Below are positions 43,268 to 51,946 of a DNA stretch of 64,000 bases, in pieces. Numbering within the stretch: position 1 is the stretch's first letter; each line of letters begins with the position of its first letter. The notes under the pieces were generated by a model. The model did not search any database. It saw only the letters and a list, made by a program, of their open reading frames with translations, and was not told the origin of the DNA. The stretch is taken from NCBI RefSeq assembly GCF_003075415.1, contig NZ_QDAH01000023.1, positions 1-64,000 on the forward strand, in the 5' to 3' direction. This stretch comes from Microvirga sp. KLBC 81. GTDB lineage: Bacteria > Pseudomonadota > Alphaproteobacteria > Rhizobiales > Beijerinckiaceae. The translations under genes were made by a program, and so were the position numbers.

Positions 43268-45421
43268 ATGGCACGTCGGCGGAAACTCCGTTCAGTCATT
43301 GCTGCGATTGGAACGCTCGGATGCGTGGCAACTGCTCCAGTTCCGTTGAGGGCTCAGGAGCTGGTTGCCATCGACGCCGATGACATCGGTGGCGTGGTCA
43401 CCGGACCGCACGGACCGGAAGCAGGCGTCCGGGTCATTGCCGAAACAACCGACCTGCCGACCAAGTTCGCCAAGATGGTCGTCACCGATGGTCAGGGGCG
43501 CTATGTCGTGCCCGATCTTCCGAAAGCCACCTACAAGGTCTGGGTGCGCGGCTATGGCCTCGTCGACTCACCCAAGACGACCAGCGCGCCTGGCAGGCAG
43601 CTCGATCTGCAGGCGGTGCCGGCACCCAGCGACAGGGAGGCGGCGCAGTATTACCCGGCCATCTACTGGTACGCGATGCTCAAGATCCCGGATGCAGGCC
43701 AGTTCGGCGGCACGAGCGACATCCCCGACCCCATCACGCAGATCGACTGGCTCAAGCAGGTCAAGAACATCGGCTGCATCGGCTGCCATCAGCTTGGCCA
43801 GCAATCCACCCGCACGATCCCGAAGCAACTCGGCGAGTTCAGCTCGTCGGAGGAGGCCTGGATCCGCCGTGTGTCCTCGGGCCAGTCGGGCGAGACGATG
43901 GTGAACCAGCTCGCCGGGCGCTTCGGCGGCGTGCCATTCCGATACTACGCCGACTGGACGGACCGCATTGCCAAAGGCGAGCTACCGCATGCCAAGCCGA
44001 AGCGCCCGGAAGGTATCGAGCGCAATATCGTGGTGACCACCTGGGAGTGGCTCAATGAGAAGAAGTACCTGCACGACCTGATCGCCTCGGATCGCCGCAA
44101 CCCGACCGTCAATGCCTATGGCCCGCTGTTCGGCTCGGCGGAGTACTCGACCGACGTAATCCCCATCCTCAATCCGAAGACGCACACCGTCACCGAATTC
44201 GTGGCGCCGGTGCGCGATCCCGACACGCCGGAGGCGCTTGGGCCCGGACATGCCGCAAGCGACAAGGTGCTGGCGCCGTCACCCTACTGGGGTGAGGAAA
44301 AGATCTGGGACACAAAGGCCAACAACCACAATGGCATGGTCGACCGCCAAGGACGGGTGTGGTTTGCCGCGACCGTGCGCGGGCCCAACAACCCGGACTT
44401 CTGCAGGCGAGGCTCCGACCATCCCTCGGCCAAGCTGTTTCCGCTGGAGCGGACAACCCGCTCCATCACGCGGCTCGATCCCAAGACAATGGAGTACACC
44501 TTCGTGGATATGTGCTTCGGGACCCATCACCTGCAGTTCGGCTATGACGCAAACGATACCTTGTGGACCAGCGGCGGCGGCCCGGTGGTCGGCTGGATCA
44601 ACACCAGGCTGTTCGATGAGACCGGCGACGCGGCGAAGGCGCAGGGCTGGACAGCGCTGGTGCTCGACACGAATGGCAACCGCCAACGGGATGAGTATGT
44701 CGAGCCTGATCAGGCGCTCGATCCGACGAAGGACAAGCGCATTGCCGGAGGCTTTTATGCCGTGAGCCCGAGCCCGGTGGATGGCTCCATCTGGGGATCG
44801 GTAGGGGTGTTCAGCGGGACGCCCGCCGTAGTCCGCCTGAGTCCTGGACCGAATCCACCTGAAACCGCCCTGGCGGAGATCTATCACGTGCCGCGGCCCG
44901 GCTTCGGCATCCGCGGGGCGGATATCGATCGGCAGGGGGTGGTGTGGGCCTCGCTGTCGAGTGGCCATCTGGCCAGCTTCGACCGGCGCAAATGCAAGGG
45001 GCCGCTCAACGGCCCACAGGCAACCGGCGATCACTGCCCGGAGGGCTGGTCCTTCCATCAGTACCCCGGTCCGGGCTTCCAGGGGATTGGCGAGAACAGC
45101 GCCGAGGCGAGCTACTACACCTGGGTCGACCAGCACAACACATTTGGGCTCGGCGAGGATGTGCCGATGTCCACCGCGAACCTGATGGATGGCTTGGTCG
45201 CATTCAAGGACGGTCGGATGATCTCGCTGCGGGTGCCGTATCCGCTGGGCTTCTACGCCAAGGGCTTTGATGGGCGCATTGATGATCCAAATGCCGGCTG
45301 GAAGGGGCGTGGTCTGTGGACCACCAGCGGCGACCGGACGCCCTGGCTGCGGGAGGGCGGCAAAGGCAGCAAGCCGATCGCTGTGCACTTCCAGCTCCGC
45401 CCTGATCCCCTGGCCAAGTAG
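43268..45421 (+). CDS. exported propeller-type protein with carboxypeptidase-regulatory domain and CxxCH haem motif
   Basis: ATG at 43268 follows GGAGG with ideal spacing. The 717-residue protein has a signal peptide (to about 30), then a carboxypeptidase-regulatory-like domain (GGVVTGPHGPEAGVRVIAET, GRYVVPDLPKATYKVWVRGY; 40-115). A CIGCH motif (170-174) follows that could bind c-type haem. From about 240 on it has repeats resembling virginiamycin-B-lyase/SMP-30 propellers (NHNGMVDRQGRVWFAATVRG, HHLQFGYDANDTLWTSGGGP, GIRGADIDRQGVVWASLSSG). It is likely periplasmic and paired with the sugar dehydrogenase downstream. Confidence 0.82.
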   Translation: MARRRKLRSVIAAIGTLGCVATAPVPLRAQELVAIDADDIGGVVTGPHGPEAGVRVIAETTDLPTKFAKMVVTDGQGRYVVPDLPKATYKVWVRGYGLVDSPKTTSAPGRQLDLQAVPAPSDREAAQYYPAIYWYAMLKIPDAGQFGGTSDIPDPITQIDWLKQVKNIGCIGCHQLGQQSTRTIPKQLGEFSSSEEAWIRRVSSGQSGETMVNQLAGRFGGVPFRYYADWTDRIAKGELPHAKPKRPEGIERNIVVTTWEWLNEKKYLHDLIASDRRNPTVNAYGPLFGSAEYSTDVIPILNPKTHTVTEFVAPVRDPDTPEALGPGHAASDKVLAPSPYWGEEKIWDTKANNHNGMVDRQGRVWFAATVRGPNNPDFCRRGSDHPSAKLFPLERTTRSITRLDPKTMEYTFVDMCFGTHHLQFGYDANDTLWTSGGGPVVGWINTRLFDETGDAAKAQGWTALVLDTNGNRQRDEYVEPDQALDPTKDKRIAGGFYAVSPSPVDGSIWGSVGVFSGTPAVVRLSPGPNPPETALAEIYHVPRPGFGIRGADIDRQGVVWASLSSGHLASFDRRKCKGPLNGPQATGDHCPEGWSFHQYPGPGFQGIGENSAEASYYTWVDQHNTFGLGEDVPMSTANLMDGLVAFKDGRMISLRVPYPLGFYAKGFDGRIDDPNAGWKGRGLWTTSGDRTPWLREGGKGSKPIAVHFQLRPDPLAK

Positions 45422-45515
45422 TGTGAAGCGCAGCATCCCGTGAGGCGCTGAGAGGATGGGAGAGGGTGCTATTCTGGCTCTGATCTCGGCTCAGGCTGGA
45501 TTTTGGGAGCGTGCC

Positions 45516-46631
45516 ATGGATCGACGCAGCTTTCTGGCATTGACTGTTCTGATCGCCATTCCTGACCCAGCGAGGGCACAGGAACGGATCGTGCAGACCT
45601 CCTCAGGTCAAGTCAGGGTCGAGACGATCGCGCGGGGTCTGGTTCACCCGTGGGGTCTGGCCTTCCTGCCGGATGGACAGATGCTGGTGACCGAGCGTCC
45701 CGGTCGCTTGCGGCTGGTGTCCCGGGATAGGGGTGTTTCCGCACCGCTGGCGGGTGTCCCGCGCGTGTTCGCGCGAGGGCAGGGCGGACTGCTCGATGTG
45801 GCGCTCGCCCCGGACTTCGCCTCCAGCCGCTGGGTCTATCTCTCCTATGCCGAGCCTGGACCCGGCGGTGCCGGCACCGCCGTGGCGCGCGGGCGCCTTG
45901 GCGCCACTGGTCTCCAGGATGTTCAGGTGCTCTTCCGGCAAGTGCCGAAGGTGGATGGCGCCAGCCATTTTGGTTCGCGGCTGGTGTTCTCCCGGGATGG
46001 CAGGCTCTTCGTGACGCTGGGCGACCGCTTCAAGTTCAGTCCGGCGCAGGATCTGGCGTCGCATCTGGGCAAGATCGTGCGCATCAATCCGGACGGGACG
46101 GTTCCGGCCGACAACCCCTTTGTCCGCGGCCAGGCAGCCCGGCCGGAGATCTGGTCCTATGGGCACCGCAACGTGCAGGGCGCGGCGCTGCATCCAAAGA
46201 CTGGGGATCTGTGGGTGCACGAGATGGGGCCGCGCGGCGGGGACGAGCTCACCATCCCGCAAGCCGGGCGCAACTACGGCTGGCCTCTCGTGAGCTGGGG
46301 CCGGCACTATGACGGGCGGGCGATCCCGAGCCCGGCAACCCGTCCGGATCTGTCCGGATCGCTGCGGCAGTGGACGCCGGTGATCGCCCCATCCGGGATG
46401 ACGTTCTACACGGGGAATCTGTTTCCGGGGTGGCGCGGCAGCCTGCTCATCGGCGGCTTGGTGGCCCGAGGCGTCATCCGGCTGACGCTGCAGGGGCAGC
46501 AGGTCACGGGCGAGGAGCGCATCTCCCTCGGCCAGCGGATCCGCGACGTGCGGCAAGGCCCGGACGGGGCGGTGTACATGCTGACGGACGAGGCCAATGG
46601 CGAGATCCTGCGTCTGATGCCAGCTGGGTGA
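45516..46631 (+). CDS. PQQ-dependent sugar dehydrogenase (soluble aldose dehydrogenase type)
   Basis: ATG at 45516 begins a signal peptide (MDRRSFLALTVLIAIPDPAR). The 371-residue protein shows GSDH (PF07995) blocks: GLVHPWGLAFLPDGQMLVTE, HFGSRLVFSRDGRLFVTLGD, GHRNVQGAALHPKTGDLWVH, EMGPRGGDELTIPQAGRNYG and YGWPLVSWGRHYDG. The conserved His and Arg/Asn of the PQQ pocket are in these blocks. Like YliI, it oxidises aldoses in the periplasm. The CxxCH protein 94 bp upstream on the same strand could take the electrons. Confidence 0.9.
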   Translation: MDRRSFLALTVLIAIPDPARAQERIVQTSSGQVRVETIARGLVHPWGLAFLPDGQMLVTERPGRLRLVSRDRGVSAPLAGVPRVFARGQGGLLDVALAPDFASSRWVYLSYAEPGPGGAGTAVARGRLGATGLQDVQVLFRQVPKVDGASHFGSRLVFSRDGRLFVTLGDRFKFSPAQDLASHLGKIVRINPDGTVPADNPFVRGQAARPEIWSYGHRNVQGAALHPKTGDLWVHEMGPRGGDELTIPQAGRNYGWPLVSWGRHYDGRAIPSPATRPDLSGSLRQWTPVIAPSGMTFYTGNLFPGWRGSLLIGGLVARGVIRLTLQGQQVTGEERISLGQRIRDVRQGPDGAVYMLTDEANGEILRLMPAG

Positions 46632-46736
46632 GACGGATAGCGAGAAACTGCCAGACTTGCGCGGTGCCCCGATGGTGACAAAGCTCGGCAGACTCGGGTT
46701 GCCCACCGGCGGCATTCATCGGCTGTCCATCAACAA

Positions 46737-46764
46737 AAAGCCCCGGCTTTGCGGCCGGGGCTTT
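46737..46764 (-). terminator. rho-independent terminator (serves the truncated Bax-inhibitor gene)
   Basis: GCCCCGGC and GCCGGGGC with AAA/TTT extensions; on the minus strand the tail is TTTTTGTTG. It may also act for the sugar dehydrogenase from the other side. Confidence 0.85.
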
Positions 46765-46787
46765 CAGATCATGCGATCCGCTCAGCT

Positions 46788-47144
46788 TTACTCGTTGCGG
46801 TTGCCCAGCAGCGAGAGGAGGAACTGGAACATGTTGATGAAGTCCAGATACAGCTGCAGCGCGCCATAGACCGACACCTTGGCCGCGGCCTCGGTGTCGA
46901 AGTTGCCGTACAGGTACATCTCCTTCAGCTTCTGCGTATCGTAGGCCGTGAGGCCCGCGAAGATCAGAACGCCGATCACGGAAATGCCGAACTGCATCGC
47001 GCTCGACGCAACGAAGATGTTCACGATCGAGGCGATGATCAGGCCGAACAGGCCCATGATCAGGAACGAGCCCATGCCCGACAGGCTCCGGCGGGCATTG
47101 CCGCTTGAACACTCATGCCGCCAGCCAGGTCTCATGGCGTCCAA
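46788..47144 (-). pseudogene. Bax inhibitor-1/YccA family gene, 5'-truncated
   Basis: Only the C-terminal half of a BI-1 protein is present: MGSFLIMGLFGLIIASIVNI, FAGLTAYDTQKLKEMYLYGN and LQLYLDFINMFQFLLSLLGN, about 105 residues where the family has about 240. The first 15-20 residues of the frame are unrelated. The terminator is intact. A foreign join lies near 47100-47115; no insertion sequence is seen at it. The remaining three or four membrane helices are unlikely to be active. Confidence 0.85.
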
Positions 47145-47214
47145 TGGGAGTTAACGTGACAAGCTCGTTGCTTCCCGGCGGGTCTGGAGTCTTGGTGGGC
47201 AAAGCCATCGTCAC

Positions 47215-47802
47215 CTAAGGTGCCAAGCCAACTCCATAAGGTTCAGCCAAGTCCCAGAACCAGTCCTCATCAAGACTGGTTTCCCGGTACTCTTCCTCCA
47301 CAGCCGGAGGTCCATGGTCATAGAGCGCGTAGCAAAGGGCCTCGTCATCATGACGGGCGTAGTAGGCGATCCCACTCGCTCGTACCGGGTGCTCGCGAAG
47401 CGCTGCGGACCAGGTCTGAGGAGCATCGTATGGCAAGCCACCATGCACCACCTCAGCCGTCGCTCCTAAACGAGCAAGGCCGGGGCCACCAAGCTTGATC
47501 AGCACAAGCGGGCGGGTCACACGCAGCTGCACATAGGCCTTCTTTGCGAGCAGATCAGACGGGATGAGAGTGCGTCCGGGTATGCGGAGAAACGATTCGG
47601 CGAAGGCCCCCCGCGCTTCCTTGGCGGTGTAGAGCACGCCATACGATCCATCCGGCGCGTTCAAACGTCCATCGCGGCCACGATCGAAATGGATCGGATC
47701 GTATGCTGCCGTGAAGAACCGGTGGAGGATCTCGCCGGCCTCCACTGTGATAAGCACCGGATCCCGCGAAGCAAGATCCGGTGGAGGTAAGGGGGCACTC
47801 AC
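47215..47802 (-). CDS. RES-domain toxin
   Basis: GTG start at 47802 overlaps the antitoxin stop (GTGA). The 195-residue protein has RES (PF08808) motifs: LHRFFTAAYDPIHFDRGRDG with its conserved arginine, LYTAKEARGAFAESFLRIPG (conserved Glu) and a C-terminal YDAPQTWSAALREHPVRASG with the conserved Ser-Gly. RES toxins degrade NAD+ and are neutralised by the upstream-encoded Xre/MbcA partner. On a plasmid it likely aids maintenance. Confidence 0.85.
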   Translation of the reverse strand: MSAPLPPPDLASRDPVLITVEAGEILHRFFTAAYDPIHFDRGRDGRLNAPDGSYGVLYTAKEARGAFAESFLRIPGRTLIPSDLLAKKAYVQLRVTRPLVLIKLGGPGLARLGATAEVVHGGLPYDAPQTWSAALREHPVRASGIAYYARHDDEALCYALYDHGPPAVEEEYRETSLDEDWFWDLAEPYGVGLAP

Positions 47803-48533
47803 GATCCCTGCTGACCCATTCGCCGGGCAGCATCCACGACCAAGTCGATCTCGCCAGCTTTGAGAACATCAAGGGGCTTGCGGCCGTTCAGGCGCGGGTC
47901 AGGATGAACAAGGAAGTTCAGGATTGCCCAAGGGTTGTCAGTTGGAAGGGCTTCACGCACGGCCTTCAGGCCGGGAACGACTGTACCATCAGGCGTGAAC
48001 TGCATGGTCGGATATGCACGCCGGTTGCTTGGACCAGGCACAGCCAACAAGCTGCCTTCTCGCACCTTCCGATCGATCATCTGCCGTGAGATGCCGTTCA
48101 TCAGGATACGGACTTGATCCAGATCGTAGGCGCCACCGGCTTTCTTCAGATCGTTCTGCGCAATCTGTACGCCTTTCAGGAGGGCTTTGGCGCGCGAGCT
48201 CGGCTCAAACGCTGCCGCGTCGATAGCCGCTTTCTTTGTGACTGAACCAGGCTTGACCCGCCTCCACACATTACGGCGACCTTCGGGCTTGATCACCAAA
48301 CCAGGAAGACGCTGGATTCGTCCGGACCCAAGCCGCTGCAGTTCCTTTTCAACGGAAGCGTCAGACGGAATGAGAGCCACCGAGACACCCGCCGGCAGGT
48401 TCTTCATTTCAGTGATGGCCTGCGCGGGATCACCCACCACCTTATATGGGTGGATCGGAGACCGGGCCGCGGACTTTGAGTACCGCCGGACCCGCGAGTG
48501 ACTTTTCCGCTGGGCATTACGGATCTGGGCCAT
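47799..48533 (-). CDS. Xre/MbcA/ParS-type antitoxin
   Basis: Strong ribosome-binding site AGGAGGAG before ATG 48533. The C-terminal 60 residues (DNPWAILNFLVHPDPRLNGR, KPLDVLKAGEIDLVVDAARR) are the MbcA/ParS/Xre toxin-binding domain. The central part has a helical segment (DLDQVRILMNGISRQMIDRK) that could read DNA. At 244 residues it is longer than the usual 120-160. The extra N-terminus (residues 1-100, basic) is unusual and unrecognised. It is translationally coupled to the RES toxin. Confidence 0.82.
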   Translation of the reverse strand: MAQIRNAQRKSHSRVRRYSKSAARSPIHPYKVVGDPAQAITEMKNLPAGVSVALIPSDASVEKELQRLGSGRIQRLPGLVIKPEGRRNVWRRVKPGSVTKKAAIDAAAFEPSSRAKALLKGVQIAQNDLKKAGGAYDLDQVRILMNGISRQMIDRKVREGSLLAVPGPSNRRAYPTMQFTPDGTVVPGLKAVREALPTDNPWAILNFLVHPDPRLNGRKPLDVLKAGEIDLVVDAARRMGQQGS

Positions 48534-48679
48534 TGGCTCCTCCTGCCAATAAGATGAGTTCGCCTCTCAGCCATGTCAACTTGGTAAACTTTGGAAACTG
48601 CGGAAATATTCGTTCTTGGCTTGGTCGTTGAGAGATCTCTCAGGGAAGAAGCCTATTGTGCGCTCAGCAAAACCAATCC

Positions 48680-48955
48680 AATCCCTCTGCAATGAAAGGG
48701 AGCGCCTTGAATCTGGCGAACACCTACTCGATCGGGTTCAGGTCGGGCGAGTACGGCGGCAGGGAGAGCAGACTCGCCCCGGCGGCGCGGATCGTCTCCC
48801 GGACACCCGCCACCTTGTGAGCCGCCAGATTGTCGAGCACCACCACGTCACCGGGCGAGAGCTCTGGGATCAGCACCTGCTCGACATAGACGCGGAACAC
48901 CTCGCCGGTCATGGGCCCATCCAGCACCATCGGGGCAATCAGATCATTCTCCGCT
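48680..48955 (-). mobile_element. IS630-family transposase remnant
   Basis: The middle of an IS630 DDE transposase is readable: [40 protein letters not shown] (second catalytic Asp) and [19 protein letters not shown] then replaces the usual Gln codon, before VFARFKALPF. Both ends are missing, and it joins the decayed DUF302 gene directly. The element is not active. Confidence 0.85.
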
Positions 48956-49278
48956 AGCGGGGGGCGATGGCCTGCATGGACGCGACGGGATCGACCGCCG
49001 CGACCTCGACCCGACTGGGCGCGAGTTCCTGCACGATCACGTTGCAGGGCAGCATCGTGCCGACCTTGTCCTCGATCTGAAGCGACTTATAAGCTCGCGC
49101 CGTGTTCAAGCCCTGAGGATGCGATAGGGGCGGAAGTCCACGTCGATCTTGTGCTTGGGCCTACCCCTGTGTCGATCTCCGTAATAATGCCGAAGCCCTC
49201 CTGCTTCAGGGCTTCGGCCGTGCGGGCAACCGCCTCGTCGAACGGCATCCCAACGGTCTTGGCCAGGTAGTAGCTCAT
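48954..49278 (-). pseudogene. DUF302-family gene with frameshifts
   Basis: The N-terminal part (MSYYLAKTVGMPFDEAVART, ALKQEGFGIITEID) is in frame from ATG 49278, which overlaps the preceding stop. The middle (KHKIDVDFRPYRILRA) is in a second frame. The C-terminal part ([20 protein letters not shown], then [20 protein letters not shown]) ends at 48954 in another. DUF302 proteins are small, often linked to sulfur or copper genes. At least two indels break this copy. Confidence 0.8.
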
Positions 49279-49733
49279 CGTGCTCCTCGGTCATCGGCTG
49301 TCGCGGATCCGCTGCTGGCGGCTGCCTCGAGCTGGGGCCTCAAAGCCTCCAGATTGTAGCCCGCCTCCGAAGCCGTCCGCAGGATCTCGTTCGGCGAGAG
49401 CCTGTCGCTGGCGGCCAGCGCCCAAAGGGTGATCGAGCGCGTGCCGGTGCGGCAGAAGGCGAGGGCCGGCTTCTCCGCCTCCGTAACGGCCGTCCTGAAC
49501 GCCTGAACCTGATCGTTCGACAGCTGGCCCGGCACGACTGGGATGTGCCGGTAGGCCACGCCCAAGCGCTCGGCGGCCGCCGCCAGTTCATCGCTGCGTG
49601 GCTGATCCGGGGCCTCACCGTCGGGGCGGTTGTTGATGATAGTCTTGAAGCCCGCCGCTGCGGCCTTCTCAAGATCCTGTTCGGTCAGCCGCGGGGCGAC
49701 CGAGAGGTTAGGCGTCAGCCTGACGGCTTTCAT
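49275..49733 (-). CDS. TIGR01244-type sulfur transferase/phosphatase-like protein
   Basis: The 152-residue protein matches the DUF442/TIGR01244 domain found fused to persulfide dioxygenase in Blh proteins: VAPRLTEQDLEKAAAAGFKT, IINNRPDGEAPDQP and the P-loop C-R-T-G-T-R-S, with its nucleophilic Cys. Here it is separate and lies in the operon divergent from the dioxygenase. It probably handles persulfide sulfur in hydrogen-sulfide detoxification. 14 bp separate it from trxC. Confidence 0.88.
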   Translation of the reverse strand: MKAVRLTPNLSVAPRLTEQDLEKAAAAGFKTIINNRPDGEAPDQPRSDELAAAAERLGVAYRHIPVVPGQLSNDQVQAFRTAVTEAEKPALAFCRTGTRSITLWALAASDRLSPNEILRTASEAGYNLEALRPQLEAAASSGSATADDRGAR

Positions 49734-49747
49734 GCGAGATCTCCTCT

Positions 49748-50188
49748 TCAGCGGGATGAGAATTGCCGGACCCAGTTCTGCAGGGTGGCGAGATTGACCA
49801 GCCCGGCCTGCCGGGCCACGACTGAACCGTGCTTGAGCACGAACAGAGCTGGAATGCCCTGAACGCCAAGTCTGCCGGCCAGTTCCGGCTCATTGTCCAC
49901 GTTGACCTTCACGAACCGCGCCTTGGGCTCAAGCTCCTGCGCCGCGCGCTCGAAGATCGGCGCCATGACCCGGCAAGGACCGCACCAGGGCGCCCAGAAA
50001 TCCGCGATGACCGGAATGTCGCTGCGATCGGCGTGGCGCTGGAAGCGAGAGCCGTCGAGCTCGACTGGATGGCCATCGAACAGCTTCGCCTTGCAGCTGC
50101 CACAGACCGCCTGTTCGGCGGACCGGTCCTCAGGAATGCGGTTGACCGCATCGCAGCGGGGACAAACCACATGGAAAGAGTTCGCCAT
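49748..50188 (-). CDS. trxC: thioredoxin 2
   Basis: ATG 50188 follows AGGAGGTGCTCC; the longer open frame upstream is a shadow of the TauE gene. The 146-residue protein has the TrxC N-terminal zinc finger (Cys9, 12, 29, 32) and the thioredoxin active site W-C69-G-P-C72. In this operon it may reduce persulfides formed during sulfide oxidation. Confidence 0.93.
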   Translation of the reverse strand: MANSFHVVCPRCDAVNRIPEDRSAEQAVCGSCKAKLFDGHPVELDGSRFQRHADRSDIPVIADFWAPWCGPCRVMAPIFERAAQELEPKARFVKVNVDNEPELAGRLGVQGIPALFVLKHGSVVARQAGLVNLATLQNWVRQFSSR

Positions 50189-50211
50189 GGAGCACCTCCT
50201 GTGTCTCAGGC

Positions 50212-50994
50212 TCAGACGAGACTTAGGCTTTTGACCAGCATGTAGACGGCGACCACGAAGATTAGGCTGGCGAATACCGTGTTGAGTGCGCCCTTCTTGG
50301 TGGACAGATATTTCGCCGAAGAGGCGCCGAGAAGTCCTCCCAGCACGCCGCCGCCGATGAACAACGCGGCCAGAGTCCAATCGACCAGACCGGAGAAGGC
50401 GTAGTTCGCCGAGGTGGTTAGGCCGAACCCGGTGACCGCTACGAGAGAAGAGCCGACTGCATAGAGGATCGGCATGCCGGTCGCTAGGATCAGGCCCGGG
50501 ACGATCAGAAAGCCGCCGCCAATGCCGAAGAAGCCCGACAGGGTCCCCGTCGCTAGACCAATGCCGACTAGCTTGAGGAAGTTTTCCCGGCCGAGGCGAA
50601 CGCTCTCGTCGCCTTCGCCGGAGCGCTTGCGCAGCATCAGGGCGCCGACCACCATCATCAGCACGGCGAAGAGGGCGAGCAGCTTCTGGCCATCGACCAT
50701 CTTGCCGAGCGTCGAGCCGCCGAAGGCGCCGATGATGCCAGCTACGGTGAAGACCAAGGCGCAGCGCCACTTCACGTTTCTCGCGCGGGCATGATTGGTG
50801 AGGTTGGCGGCAGCGTTGGCCGCTACCGCCACCGCGCTCGTGCCGATGGCCACGTGCGGGTTCGTCACGCCCACCACATAGACCAGCAGCGGCACCGCCA
50901 GGATAGAGCCGCCGCCGCCCACGAGGCCCAGCGTGAAGCCGACGAGCGAGCCGGAGGCGAGGCCGAGGGCGCTCTGGGTGAGGGACAGTATCAT
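50212..50994 (-). CDS. TauE/SafE-family sulfite exporter
   Basis: AAGGAGA precedes the ATG at 50994. The 260-residue protein has about eight hydrophobic helices with the family glycine motifs (LGLVGGGGSILAVPLLVYVV, GTLSGFFGIGGGFLIVPGLI). TauE/SafE proteins move sulfite or organosulfonates across the inner membrane. In BigR/persulfide-dioxygenase loci it exports the sulfite made by the dioxygenase. Confidence 0.93.
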   Translation of the reverse strand: MILSLTQSALGLASGSLVGFTLGLVGGGGSILAVPLLVYVVGVTNPHVAIGTSAVAVAANAAANLTNHARARNVKWRCALVFTVAGIIGAFGGSTLGKMVDGQKLLALFAVLMMVVGALMLRKRSGEGDESVRLGRENFLKLVGIGLATGTLSGFFGIGGGFLIVPGLILATGMPILYAVGSSLVAVTGFGLTTSANYAFSGLVDWTLAALFIGGGVLGGLLGASSAKYLSTKKGALNTVFASLIFVVAVYMLVKSLSLV

Positions 50995-51004
50995 GATGGT
51001 CTCC

Positions 51005-51211
51005 TTACACGGTTTGAGCCCAGTTCGGTTGGGCGTAGACTGCCCGGTTCCAGGGCGCCCGCATCAGGATCCGAGCCATGCCGCAGAAGCCGGTGATCCC
51101 GGCCACCGTCAGGCCCGCTCCGACGAAGGCCGGAACGATGAGGAACCAGGGCGAGACGAGAAGGCCCAGCAGGGTGCCGAGAAACGCCAGGCTGCCGGTG
51201 CCGATCTGCAC
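51005..51211 (-). CDS. DUF2892-type small membrane protein
   Basis: The 68-residue frame has two hydrophobic helices (TGSLAFLGTLLGLLVSPWFL, FVGAGLTVAGITGFCGMARI), as in the YgaP-type DUF2892 membrane tail. It starts at a GTG in a frame shifted relative to the upstream rhodanese gene. The pair looks like a once-fused rhodanese-DUF2892 protein with an internal deletion; the linker is missing. Confidence 0.75.
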   Translation of the reverse strand: MQIGTGSLAFLGTLLGLLVSPWFLIVPAFVGAGLTVAGITGFCGMARILMRAPWNRAVYAQPNWAQTV

Positions 51212-51220
51212 ATGCCGCCG

Positions 51221-51508
51221 TCAGCCATCGAGGCTACCCTCGATGAGGAAGGGCTCGCAGCGTCCGACAACCTTGCCGGCAAGCCGGGCGGCATTGCCCT
51301 TCGTGCGGGTGCCGCTCTTGCAGTGGAAGATGACCGGCTTTCCCTCGCGCAGGGCAAGGTCCGCCTCGTCGAGCTTGGACAGAGACATCTGGCGGGCGCC
51401 GGAGATCTCCTCGCGGGCGTGCTCATCCGCCTCGCGGAAGTCGACCAGGATCGCGCGCTGGTCGAGCAGGCGCTTGGCCTGATCAGGGGTGAGGGTCGGA
51501 AGCGACAT
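51221..51508 (-). CDS. rhodanese-domain protein, probably truncated
   Basis: The 95-residue protein has a rhodanese fold with active Cys63 in HCKSGTRT and the conserved LVDFREADEHAREEISGARQ region. It ends at FLIEGSLDG, where intact relatives continue with a conserved Trp and the linker to DUF2892. It would transfer sulfane sulfur. The short C-terminus may or may not allow folding. Confidence 0.8.
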   Translation of the reverse strand: MSLPTLTPDQAKRLLDQRAILVDFREADEHAREEISGARQMSLSKLDEADLALREGKPVIFHCKSGTRTKGNAARLAGKVVGRCEPFLIEGSLDG

Positions 51509-51535
51509 GGGTACTCTCCAAGACTGGTTGGCCGC

Positions 51536-51865
51536 TCATGCCGGGCGGCAGTAGAGGGTGTTGAGCGTGGCATGGAGCTGCGCGACCCGCGGATCGGCGA
51601 TGCGGTGCCAGAGCGTCTGGCTCTCGCGCCGGAAGGTGACGAGGCCCTCATCGCGCATCTTCGCCAGATGCCGCGACAGGGCCGACTGCGACAATCCCAC
51701 CGCCTCGGCCAGCGAGGCCACGTTGGCCTCGCCCCATCCCACCGGCTTGCACAGGATCATCAGCCGGCGCTCGTTCGCGAGCGCCCGCAGGATGCCAGCG
51801 AGCTGCGCCGGCAACATCCCGACGGTTTCTGAACTCGTGGCCTGGGAAGCCATATTGCCACACAT
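51536..51865 (-). CDS. bigR: ArsR-family persulfide-sensing repressor (BigR/SqrR-like)
   Basis: The 109-residue winged-helix protein (ANERRLMILCKPVGWGEANV, recognition helix SQSALSRHLAKMRDEGLV) carries two cysteines at 39 and 106. These match in position the pair that forms a tetrasulfide or disulfide switch in BigR/SqrR. It lacks ArsR metal-site CxCxxC. It is divergent from the persulfide dioxygenase gene with an AT-rich interval between, the known BigR arrangement. A second possible start is Met5. Confidence 0.88.
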   Translation of the reverse strand: MCGNMASQATSSETVGMLPAQLAGILRALANERRLMILCKPVGWGEANVASLAEAVGLSQSALSRHLAKMRDEGLVTFRRESQTLWHRIADPRVAQLHATLNTLYCRPA

Positions 51866-51946
51866 TTATTTAGTTATTGCTAATTTAGATATAGTTTATA
51901 TATTGTCAACCACAACGGCAGACGAACCGTCAAGGAGGTTCAGATC
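51866..51946. promoter_or_regulatory. AT-rich divergent promoter/operator between bigR and the dioxygenase
   Basis: Very AT-rich for this replicon. It contains the dyad ATATA-GTT-TATAT (51889-51901) inside a run of TTTAG/TAGAT-like elements. BigR-type repressors bind AT-rich dyads in this place and control both directions. The dioxygenase ribosome-binding site AAGGAGG lies at its right end. Confidence 0.6.

Noticed and set aside
44279..46715. Long minus-strand frames (385 and 370 codons) across the propeller protein and sugar dehydrogenase genes
   Set aside because: They mirror GC-rich coding sequence on the plus strand, show no motifs, and would overlap two well-supported genes.
49748..50770. 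A 340-residue extension of thioredoxin 2
   Set aside because: The upstream 190 residues are Arg-rich antisense-like sequence overlapping the TauE gene. The ATG at 50188 has a strong ribosome-binding site and starts the TrxC zinc finger.
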